Part shown: positions 1 through 6,018 of the stretch, in pieces | Layout of the letters: each line of letters begins with the position of its first letter | How positions within the stretch are numbered: position 1 is the first letter of the stretch | Assembly: GCA_003694355.1 (NCBI GenBank) | Contig: RFKI01000168.1 | Coordinates: 1 to 8,483, forward strand | Direction of reading: 5' to 3' | Length of the DNA: 8,483 nt | DNA from: Bdellovibrio sp. | GTDB taxonomy: Bacteria; Bdellovibrionota; Bdellovibrionia; Bdellovibrionales; UBA1609 | Translations under genes and position numbers: made by a program | Notes under the pieces: generated by a model | The model's input: only the letters and a program-made list of their open reading frames with translations | What the model was told of the DNA's origin: nothing | Database searches by the model: none

Positions 1-2
1 AG

Positions 3-1679
3 CTAAGCCTCATTATAGGTTTTCTTCTTATTGGCTCTTGCTCTTCCCGCATCCTTCTCAGCTCCTTCCCTCACTTTTTTAAAGGCCCCGAAAACCATTT
101 CTTCAGACTTTTCTACACGCTTTCTGTTCTCATTACAGGATTCACCTGGAGTTTTTTTACTTATTCAGGATTGTTTTTCAACCCGACCTGGGAAAAAACA
201 CTTCTATTTGTCTCTGTGGCCGTCGGGGCCGCTGCTGGCAGTGTTATCAGTCTAAGTCCTTACACTTCATTGGCCCGACTTCATATGACACTTTTTTTAC
301 TTCCTATTTTTCTAAAATTTCCCTACCAAAACACAAACACCCGATCTTTTTCCATTCTTTTGATAATTTATTATATTTATCTTTTTATTCAAAGTGGACG
401 CGTGTCCAAAGATGTCAAAAATAGTTTGCTTCGACTGAAAATCATTTCCTCTCAAAACAAGGAACTGCAAGAAGCCAAGGAAAAAGCTCTTGAATCTACT
501 AAATTGAAAAATGAATTTCTCGCCAAGATCAGCCATGAAGTGCGTTCGCCTCTTAATGGAATTCTTGGAATGGCAGAAGTTTTAAGCCTCACGCCCTTAG
601 ACGAAGAACAACGCAAAACCCTTCAAGGAATTCAAATGGCTGGCGAAACACTTCTAGCCATTGTTAATGATGTCCTTGATTTTTCCAAAATTGAAGCTGG
701 ACAGTTTCAAATCACCTATGCCCCCTGTGACATCAAACAGTGTATCTTTCAACTGGTAGATTTAAAAAACTACCATAAAAAAAACATTCAGCTCCAGATT
801 CACATTGCCCCTGACGTGCCAGATCTTATCTTGGCAGATAAAAAACGTGTTTCCCAAGTTCTCTTTAACTTATTGGATAACGCGTTTAAGTTCACACCTA
901 AAGGCTCCATACAAGTTAAAGTGAGTCTCAATAAAATTTTAGGCTCTAAAGAAGCTGAGCTGCTTTTTGAAGTCCATGATACTGGAATTGGAATTCCCAA
1001 AGAAAAATTAAAAACCATTTTTGATTCTTTTGAACAAGTGGATTCCTCTATTTCCAGAGAGTATAAAGGAACAGGCCTTGGACTGGCCATCTCAAAAAAA
1101 CTTTGTGAACTGATGGGCGGCAAAATTTGGGCCGAAAGTGAGCTTCATAAAGGCAGTTCTTTTTACTTTACCATCAAAACCAAAGTTTTAAAAAACTGCA
1201 CCCTTCTGGAAAATCATCGAAAGCCACCTTTTTTACTTTCTTCTCCTGAAACAGCACCAGCCCCTCTTCATCACCCCAAATTATTACTGGTAGAAGACGA
1301 CCCTTTAAACCAAGACCTTTTTAAAGCTTTCTGTGAGCGTTTGAACTATAAAGTGCAGTGTGTGGACAATGGTCTTGAAGCCATTCGTCTTCTGGAAAAA
1401 GAATCCTTTGACATTGTTTTTATGGATATTCAACTGCCTAAGGTGAGCGGACTAGAAACCACCCGATTGATCCGACACAATCAATGGATTCATAAACAAC
1501 CTAAAATTATAGCGCTAACAGCTAATGCCATGAAGGGAGATCGTGAAGCCTGTTTAGAAGCTGGAATGGATGAATACATGAGTAAGCCCTTTTCATTAAA
1601 AGACTTAAAAAAAATTGTAGAGCATTTCTACCCTTCAATAACCCCGCGGCCTCATCCCTCTCCAGGATGGAGAGGGTGA
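3..1679 (+). CDS. Membrane-bound hybrid histidine kinase (HisKA-HATPase-REC), 5' end outside window
   Basis: Two-component sensor that would autophosphorylate on His and pass the phosphate to its own receiver domain. The frame is open from base 3, so the TTG at 171 is not the start and the gene begins before the window. Visible in order: about five hydrophobic segments (bases 3-400), a charged probable coiled coil (about 405-510), HisKA with the H-box 'KISHEVRSPLNG' (His codon 534-536), and HATPase with the N-box 'LLDNAFKF' (near 870-895), 'DTGIGI' (from 978) and 'GTGLGLA' (from 1068). The C-terminal receiver has the acidic pair in 'VEDD' (1293-1301), phospho-acceptor Asp in 'FMDIQLP' (1425-1427) and Lys in 'SKPF' (1584-1586). 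All catalytic residues are present. The last dozen residues (TPRPHPSPGWRG) come from a palindromic element, not the receiver fold. The gene converges on and overlaps the next one by 45 bp. The signal sensed is unknown; no known sensor domain was recognised. Confidence 0.93.
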   Translation, partial: LSLIIGFLLIGSCSSRILLSSFPHFFKGPENHFFRLFYTLSVLITGFTWSFFTYSGLFFNPTWEKTLLFVSVAVGAAAGSVISLSPYTSLARLHMTLFLLPIFLKFPYQNTNTRSFSILLIIYYIYLFIQSGRVSKDVKNSLLRLKIISSQNKELQEAKEKALESTKLKNEFLAKISHEVRSPLNGILGMAEVLSLTPLDEEQRKTLQGIQMAGETLLAIVNDVLDFSKIEAGQFQITYAPCDIKQCIFQLVDLKNYHKKNIQLQIHIAPDVPDLILADKKRVSQVLFNLLDNAFKFTPKGSIQVKVSLNKILGSKEAELLFEVHDTGIGIPKEKLKTIFDSFEQVDSSISREYKGTGLGLAISKKLCELMGGKIWAESELHKGSSFYFTIKTKVLKNCTLLENHRKPPFLLSSPETAPAPLHHPKLLLVEDDPLNQDLFKAFCERLNYKVQCVDNGLEAIRLLEKESFDIVFMDIQLPKVSGLETTRLIRHNQWIHKQPKIIALTANAMKGDREACLEAGMDEYMSKPFSLKDLKKIVEHFYPSITPRPHPSPGWRG

Positions 1680-2741
1680 GACTTTTTTTAACTCCTCTTG
1701 AAAAAGACTTTCATAGGACAAGACCATTCTTCCGTAATCAAACCTTAAAAAGTTCTGCTGGGCTTGCTGCCCCAGTTTTTTTCTAAGACTTCTGTTCACA
1801 TATAAATTCCAAAGGGCTTTTCGCAATTCTTCAACATCCCCTGGCGTCACACATAAGCCTGTTTTCATGTGTTGGTTAATTTCAGTGACCCCTGTTGGAA
1901 TATTTGAACTCACAACAGGAACTCCAACAGAAAAAGCTTCCAAAATACTTAATCCAAAAGTTTCACTCACTGAAATAGAAGGAAAAACCAAAGCATAAGA
2001 TTGCCTTAATAGCTCCCATTTTTGTACTTCAGAAACGCTTCCAGTAAACTGAATAAACGGATTGTCTTTAGCTTTTATTTCCAAGGCTCTTCTCTCAGGG
2101 CCTTCTCCAGCAACCACCACAGGAACGGGTAGTTTCATTGACGCTTTAATCAAAGAAGAAACTCCTTTATACTTTACCAAGCGTCCCAGAAACAAAAAGT
2201 GCTTTTCAAAACGCTCGTCCCCCAAATGTCCTTGAACACAAGGCCTCAAACCAAAAGGAATCACTTTGATTTTTGAATAAAACTTCTCCATTTTAAGAAT
2301 AGAGATTAAACGTTGAGAGCTTAAAATCACCTTATTGGCTCTTTTTAAAAAGAAATCTAAAAAATAATCATGAGCCCATTTTAAAGGTAAAGCCTTATCT
2401 ATAGGGCCATGACATGTCACTATTTCAACGGGAGCCATTTTTTGTGCACAGAAGGCGAGAGCCAAAGGGTTTGGAACGTGAAAATTGATAATTTCTGGCT
2501 TGAGTTGTTGCAATAAAGTTCTATAGCCTGTTGTCAAAGGCTGAGAGAACACTTTTCCATAAGTGGGTAGTTTATAAACATTAACTCCATTGATATTCTC
2601 TTTAACAAATTTTTTATCTCCAGAGACCAAACAATGAACCTCATGCCCCCTTTCCACAAGCCCTTCTGCCAACCCCTTCACAACAGTTTCAATACCACCA
2701 TATATAGGTGGATAGTATTTACCCACAATGACAATTCTCAT
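1635..2741 (-). CDS. GT4-type glycosyltransferase (GT-B fold), surface polysaccharide assembly
   Basis: Probable cytoplasmic, retaining glycosyltransferase of 368 aa that adds a sugar from a nucleotide donor to a growing glycan. The N-terminal half starts 'MRIVIVGKYYPP' with the glycine-rich 'YGGIE' (14-18), typical of GT4 acceptor domains. The C-terminal donor domain has 'FLGRLVKYKG' (R187, K192), 'AGEGPE' (211-216) and an intact E-x7-E motif, 'ETFGLSILE' (E260, E268), followed by 'GVPVV'. I chose the ATG at 2741 because AGAGG lies 7 nt upstream and the protein then begins at the first beta strand. The in-frame ATG at 2783 has no ribosome binding site and would add 14 unlikely residues. It overlaps the upstream nucleotidyltransferase gene by 23 bp, implying co-transcription and coupled translation. 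Residues from about 354 on (SPSPSWRGMRPRGY) are translated palindrome. The sugar and linkage cannot be read from the sequence. Confidence 0.9.
   Translation of the reverse strand: MRIVIVGKYYPPIYGGIETVVKGLAEGLVERGHEVHCLVSGDKKFVKENINGVNVYKLPTYGKVFSQPLTTGYRTLLQQLKPEIINFHVPNPLALAFCAQKMAPVEIVTCHGPIDKALPLKWAHDYFLDFFLKRANKVILSSQRLISILKMEKFYSKIKVIPFGLRPCVQGHLGDERFEKHFLFLGRLVKYKGVSSLIKASMKLPVPVVVAGEGPERRALEIKAKDNPFIQFTGSVSEVQKWELLRQSYALVFPSISVSETFGLSILEAFSVGVPVVSSNIPTGVTEINQHMKTGLCVTPGDVEELRKALWNLYVNRSLRKKLGQQAQQNFLRFDYGRMVLSYESLFQEELKKVSPSPSWRGMRPRGY
1651..1689 (+). terminator. Palindromic hairpin plus T-tract; intrinsic terminator of the kinase gene and probable repeat element
   Basis: CCCTCTCC (1656-1663) and GGAGAGGG (1669-1676) form a perfect 8-bp stem around the loop AGGAT. 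CTCA (1651-1654) and TGAG (1677-1680) extend it to 12 bp with one bulged T at 1655. AC and then seven T's (1683-1689) follow, giving a good intrinsic terminator for plus-strand transcripts. On the minus strand no T-run follows the stem, so termination there is less likely. The stem lies inside both convergent coding regions and contains the kinase stop codon (TGA 1677-1679). GC content is much higher than in the surrounding DNA, as in dispersed palindromic repeats, but only one copy is seen in this window. Confidence 0.7.
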
Positions 2742-3669
2742 TTCTAGGCCTCTTTGCGTGATGCATCCACCATAACCAATCATATTTTAAAGACAATAAA
2801 AAGGAATCTTTTAAAAAGTGCTTTAAAAAAAAGTATCTCATATCTTTTTGATCGCCCCACAAGAAATCTGAAACCAGTATTTTTGAAAAAATCCAGCGCT
2901 CACCACGAGAGCCGATCATAATTTCTTGAGGAATGGGGGTTTTAAAGTAATGTTTGAGGACCCACAAAACAGCCTTTAAGCTTCTTAATACCTTTTTATC
3001 TTTAGCCAGCGACCAGACCTTCTCCCAACATAATTCTTTTTTTTGCAACAGCAAATGAATGTCCAAAAGCCAATGCAAATACAAAAAATTATGCTGAAAC
3101 GCCACATGTCCTGCAAGATGGACTAACTGGGCTTCGGGTGTGAGTTGTCGACATCGCGTGCCCTTATGAAAACAAGTGGGCCATTTTGAATGATTTGTTT
3201 CATGAAAAAAAAGCTGTGTGTGCACCTCAAGAGTTATAGAATCTTTTTGCAGCAGAGTTTTATACTGATTCCCATACCACTTAAAATCTTTAATTTGGAC
3301 ATAGCCCTTCTGTTCCAGAAAATCAATCAGGCTGCTTAAAAAAGGCTTTTCAATTAAAATATCCACATCAGAAAAAAAACGGGTCCCTAGATCGGGATAC
3401 ACTTCCGTCACTAAAGCCAGTCCTTTTAAAAATATAGGCTTTGGAGTAAAGTCATGGAAAAGACTTTCCATCTCTTTCACTAAAATCTGATTTTGAATCC
3501 ACTGCTGTTTCCACTCGGAGTACAATTCAGGTCTTTTTTCTTGATAATAAAGAAACCCTCCCAAACGATGTTTTAACAATAAACCCAAGTCCTTTTTTTT
3601 GACTTCTTCCCAAAACCCCAAAAGTTCCCCTTTTAGCCCTTTGTCTGTTTTCAAATTCCAGCTTCTCAT
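2719..3669 (-). CDS. Nucleotidyltransferase-fold protein (NTP_transf_5-like), function unknown
   Basis: A 316-aa protein resembling the uncharacterised nucleotidyltransferase family NTP_transf_5, which occurs in exopolysaccharide and peptide-modification loci. Signature features of the polymerase-beta-like fold are visible: 'FLKGLAL' (80-86) with the glycine turn, the metal-binding pair in 'FFSDVDILI' (D101, D103), and a third carboxylate in 'TLEVH' (E148). A helical C-terminal half follows, rich in Trp and Leu (about 175-310), with 'HLAGH' and 'HWLLDIHLLL', as in this family. The triad is intact, so the protein is probably catalytic or at least binds NTP, but neither substrate nor reaction is known. 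It is the first gene of a two-gene minus-strand unit with the GT4 gene. Its ATG at 3669 has no Shine-Dalgarno sequence and sits only 13 bp from the start of the divergent membrane-protein gene. An in-frame start slightly downstream cannot be excluded. Confidence 0.8.
   Translation of the reverse strand: MRSWNLKTDKGLKGELLGFWEEVKKKDLGLLLKHRLGGFLYYQEKRPELYSEWKQQWIQNQILVKEMESLFHDFTPKPIFLKGLALVTEVYPDLGTRFFSDVDILIEKPFLSSLIDFLEQKGYVQIKDFKWYGNQYKTLLQKDSITLEVHTQLFFHETNHSKWPTCFHKGTRCRQLTPEAQLVHLAGHVAFQHNFLYLHWLLDIHLLLQKKELCWEKVWSLAKDKKVLRSLKAVLWVLKHYFKTPIPQEIMIGSRGERWIFSKILVSDFLWGDQKDMRYFFLKHFLKDSFLLSLKYDWLWWMHHAKRPRNENCHCG
2749..2753 (-). promoter_or_regulatory. Ribosome binding site deciding the GT4 start at 2741
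   Basis: On the minus strand AGAGG lies 7 nt before the ATG at 2741, inside the 3' end of the upstream gene. The alternative ATG at 2783 has only A/T-rich sequence before it. Confidence 0.65.
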
Positions 3670-3682
3670 TCACAATAAAATT

Positions 3683-4987
3683 ATGAAGAAAAAAATGCTC
3701 CTGACGGCTACTTTCATTTTCGCCTTTGCTTTTGGATATTTTCAATCCTTATTTTTACATATTATAGAAATCCTTGGATTCCGAATCCCTAGCCCTCATA
3801 TTCAAACAGATTATGTAACAGCTCTCCTATGGGCCATAGCTCTCACTCTCCTTCTTTTTGTTCTCCCTCTTCCCCAAAACCATAGAAAACCTCTTCTCAT
3901 ACTATGGGCAGCTCGCATTGGAACCACTTTAATAGCTATGCTCTTTTATGAATATAAATATGGTCTAGACGCATATTCTTATTTTAAATATTCCCTTAAT
4001 GACTCTTTTATATGGCGCGTTCAGTTTGGTTACGGAACAGAGATCATCTCGTGGATTTCCTGGCTACTCAACCATTATTTACCAGTTAATAACTCTTACC
4101 ATACTTTAAAGGTGATTTTCTCTTTTACAGGACTTTTAGCTGCTTATATTTTTTACCGAGGCTTCACTCTTTATACCCAAAAAGAACGGATTTCTTTTCT
4201 CTATCTTCTGGGCCTTTTCCCATCGATCCTGTTTTGGTCTTCTATCCTTGGGAAAGACCCTGTCACCCTTTTGGGTATTGCCATTTACTCTTTTGGAGTT
4301 TTCTGGCTCCTGCACGCCCACTCCCCTTGGAGCCTTTTAACCATTGCTTTTGGGCTTTTTCTAGCTTCCTCCATTCGGGTCTGGTCGGGATTGATCTTTC
4401 TGATTCCTCTTTTTCCTGTTTATTTTAAAATTTCTTCTCACTCCATTTTTAAAAAGCTTACCTACACAACAATCATCACTATCCTGCTTCTTGTTTTTTC
4501 TAATACCTTTCTTACGGAATTTAACATTGAATCCTCCACAGAACTTCTCACCCGAGCCCAATACCACTCTCGTTCCTGGAGTCGCGGTGGCTCAGGACAG
4601 GAAGTTCCCGAGTTTCATTCATTCAAAGATATGTTAAAATTTTCTCCCAAAGGAATCTTTACGGCTCTTTTCCGCCCTCTTCCTGGAGAAATCAACAACT
4701 TCTTTGGTGTTTTTGCCGGGTTCGAAAATTTGATTCTCTTTATTCTGTTCCTCTATGCCATTTATTATGGTTCTTCCTTCATTAAAAAAGATCCAGCCCT
4801 CTTGTGGTTAGGTTCTTTAATTCTTACTTGGGCCTTTGTTTATGGATTTATTTCTTATCAAAACCTGGGAAGCGCTGTGAGGTTTAAACTACAAATCATG
4901 CCTCACCTGTTAGCCTTCATTTACCTATTGCTTCAAAATCACCGTCAAGACAAAATAAAATCCTTCACTCGAGGCGCCCAAACCTGA
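3683..4987 (+). CDS. Multispanning membrane protein, probable polysaccharide polymerase or GT-C glycosyltransferase
   Basis: Integral inner-membrane protein of 434 aa with roughly 10 or more hydrophobic segments (for example 7-32, 46-63, 70-90, 143-160, 172-188, 193-211, 216-248, 260-275, 348-363, 373-392, 403-418). A hydrophilic loop at about 276-345 contains 'SRSWSRGGSGQE', and a first loop carries 'YKYGLDAYSYFK' (91-102). The motifs 'FPSILFWSSILGKDP' (179-193) and 'NLGSAVRFKLQIMP' (394-407) resemble those of uncharacterised membrane proteins in exopolysaccharide clusters (Wzy/EpsG-like or GT39-like). That supports a role in polymerising or transferring lipid-linked sugars at the outer face, but this is inferred. 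The ATG at 3683 gives a typical MKKK start. An in-frame TTG at 3599 lies inside the divergent gene and is rejected; ATG 3695 is possible. The 3' end overlaps the convergent glycosyltransferase gene by 43 bp. Confidence 0.82.
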   Translation: MKKKMLLTATFIFAFAFGYFQSLFLHIIEILGFRIPSPHIQTDYVTALLWAIALTLLLFVLPLPQNHRKPLLILWAARIGTTLIAMLFYEYKYGLDAYSYFKYSLNDSFIWRVQFGYGTEIISWISWLLNHYLPVNNSYHTLKVIFSFTGLLAAYIFYRGFTLYTQKERISFLYLLGLFPSILFWSSILGKDPVTLLGIAIYSFGVFWLLHAHSPWSLLTIAFGLFLASSIRVWSGLIFLIPLFPVYFKISSHSIFKKLTYTTIITILLLVFSNTFLTEFNIESSTELLTRAQYHSRSWSRGGSGQEVPEFHSFKDMLKFSPKGIFTALFRPLPGEINNFFGVFAGFENLILFILFLYAIYYGSSFIKKDPALLWLGSLILTWAFVYGFISYQNLGSAVRFKLQIMPHLLAFIYLLLQNHRQDKIKSFTRGAQT

Positions 4988-5961
4988 AGAGAAAATTCTT
5001 CTTCCACTTTCTTCCGCCCCCTTTTTCCCATAGATAAGATCTTCTCTGGATAAGCTTTATAATACTCAAAAGATTTTTTCCAATCTTCCAGAGAAGAAGC
5101 CAAAAATCCATTTTCCCCATGCTCTACAATTTTCAAATTGGCTCCAACAGGAGAGGCAATCACCGGAATTCCACAAGCCATATATTGCAAGAGTTTAAAG
5201 CCACACTTTCCCCGAGACCATAAATCATTCTCCAAAGGCATAATACCTATATCAAACTCCAAAAGATCTTCTCGCTCACGTTCCTCTGACCAAGGTCGTA
5301 ATTCCAAATTTTTTACATTGCCTAAGTTCAAATTATTATCGGCACCTATAATCAGAAAACGAAAATCAGACATTTCTTCAAAAAGAGGCTGCAAAAACTT
5401 TAAAAACCAAGAAGTGCTAGGAGACCCCATCCATCCCACCGTTAAAGGCGCACCCACTTCTTTTTTTTGTGAGGAATAATAATCAAGGTCCACAACAGTC
5501 GGTGCATACACCACCTTATCTGTATACTTTTTAACCTCATCATAGATAAACGAACTTCCAGCTAAAATCCGCTTAGCCCTTTTAAAAAGTCTTGGGAACT
5601 TATTTTTTAAAAAAAAATATCTTTGATATTTTAAAAAAATGGCGTCATCCAAATCCAGAACGTAAGGTTCCTTTAGAAGAGCCTTTTCCAGAGCATAAGG
5701 TATATAAGGCAAAGCATCCATATACACCACTCTCAAATCACTAGAATCTTCATAAAGGGCCTGAGCTCTTTGAATATAATTACCAATTAAAGAAAGGGCT
5801 TTTCTTTTATGAGAAAAAATTTGTTTTAAATCTTCATTACTAAAAAAACTATGAGTCTTTATCTGAATGCCATCTTCTTCCAAATACGGAAAGAATTGCT
5901 GAAAACGATAACGGTAAGAGGCCGCCAAAGAATCATATTTATGATAAAATGTTACTTTCAC
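4945..5961 (-). CDS. GT-B glycosyltransferase, GT4-like with degenerate E-x7-E motif
   Basis: A 338-aa cytoplasmic protein with two Rossmann-like halves. The N-terminal half starts 'MKVTFYHKYDS' with an 'ASYRYRF' stretch (14-20), and includes 'YVLDLDDAIF' (100-109). The donor half includes 'VGWMGSPST' (175-183), 'FLIIGAD' (202-208) and 'GKCGFKLLQYMACGIPVIASPVG' split across 251-273. In the place of the canonical E-x7-E of GT4 enzymes I read G251 and Q259, so both glutamates are replaced. The same 'S-R-G-K-C' style of motif is seen in a subset of polysaccharide glycosyltransferases, so the enzyme may still be active. The start is a GTG at 5961, with 'KVTFYH' as the first beta strand. Only a GGGGG run about 5 nt before it could serve as a ribosome site. 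Expressed alone on the minus strand, divergent from the next glycosyltransferase. Donor and acceptor unknown. Confidence 0.87.
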   Translation of the reverse strand: MKVTFYHKYDSLAASYRYRFQQFFPYLEEDGIQIKTHSFFSNEDLKQIFSHKRKALSLIGNYIQRAQALYEDSSDLRVVYMDALPYIPYALEKALLKEPYVLDLDDAIFLKYQRYFFLKNKFPRLFKRAKRILAGSSFIYDEVKKYTDKVVYAPTVVDLDYYSSQKKEVGAPLTVGWMGSPSTSWFLKFLQPLFEEMSDFRFLIIGADNNLNLGNVKNLELRPWSEEREREDLLEFDIGIMPLENDLWSRGKCGFKLLQYMACGIPVIASPVGANLKIVEHGENGFLASSLEDWKKSFEYYKAYPEKILSMGKRGRKKVEEEFSLQVWAPRVKDFILS

Positions 5962-6018
5962 AAAAGCCCCCGAAAAAGAAGTTGCAACCCCTCGCCTTCT
6001 TCACAATAATATAATAAA
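5962..6018. promoter_or_regulatory. 57-bp divergent intergenic spacer, likely bidirectional control region
   Basis: The only sequence between two divergent glycosyltransferase genes. It contains a perfect 8-bp palindrome GTTGCAAC (5981-5988), flanked by the inverted repeat AAGAAG (5976-5981) / CTTCTT (5996-6001), and an A/T-rich block at 6001-6018. On the minus strand TATATT (6013 to 6008) could be a -10 box giving a leader of about 40 nt for the GTG at 5961, but no good -35 is visible. The plus-strand TATAAT at 6010-6015 lies only 3 nt before the ATG and is probably too close. That promoters lie here is inferred from gene layout. Confidence 0.35.

Noticed and set aside
171..173. TTG as start codon of the kinase
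   Set aside because: No ribosome site precedes it, and the upstream in-frame sequence encodes further hydrophobic segments; the true start is outside the window.
31..255. 74-aa open frame on the plus strand
   Set aside because: It lies in another frame over the membrane segments of the kinase, whose own frame is open throughout and shows family motifs.
800..1123. 107-aa minus-strand open frame
   Set aside because: It is antisense to the HATPase domain, whose conserved motifs prove the plus-strand frame.
3599..3682. N-terminal extension of the membrane protein from a TTG
   Set aside because: It would overlap the divergent nucleotidyltransferase gene by about 70 bp, has no membrane-protein character, and ATG 3683 gives a typical MKKK start.
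4986..5001. GAAGAG-AAAA-TTCTTC hairpin at the convergent junction as a terminator
   Set aside because: The stem is short, A/T-rich, includes a G-T pair and has no T-tract after it; too weak to call.
5138..5479. 113-aa plus-strand open frame
   Set aside because: It is antisense to the donor domain of the 4945-5961 glycosyltransferase and has a biased, low-complexity composition.
6010..6015. Perfect TATAAT as a -10 box for the 6019 gene
   Set aside because: It ends 3 nt before the ATG, so transcription would begin at or after the start codon. No -35 at proper spacing was seen (TTGCAA at 5982-5987 is 22 bp away).
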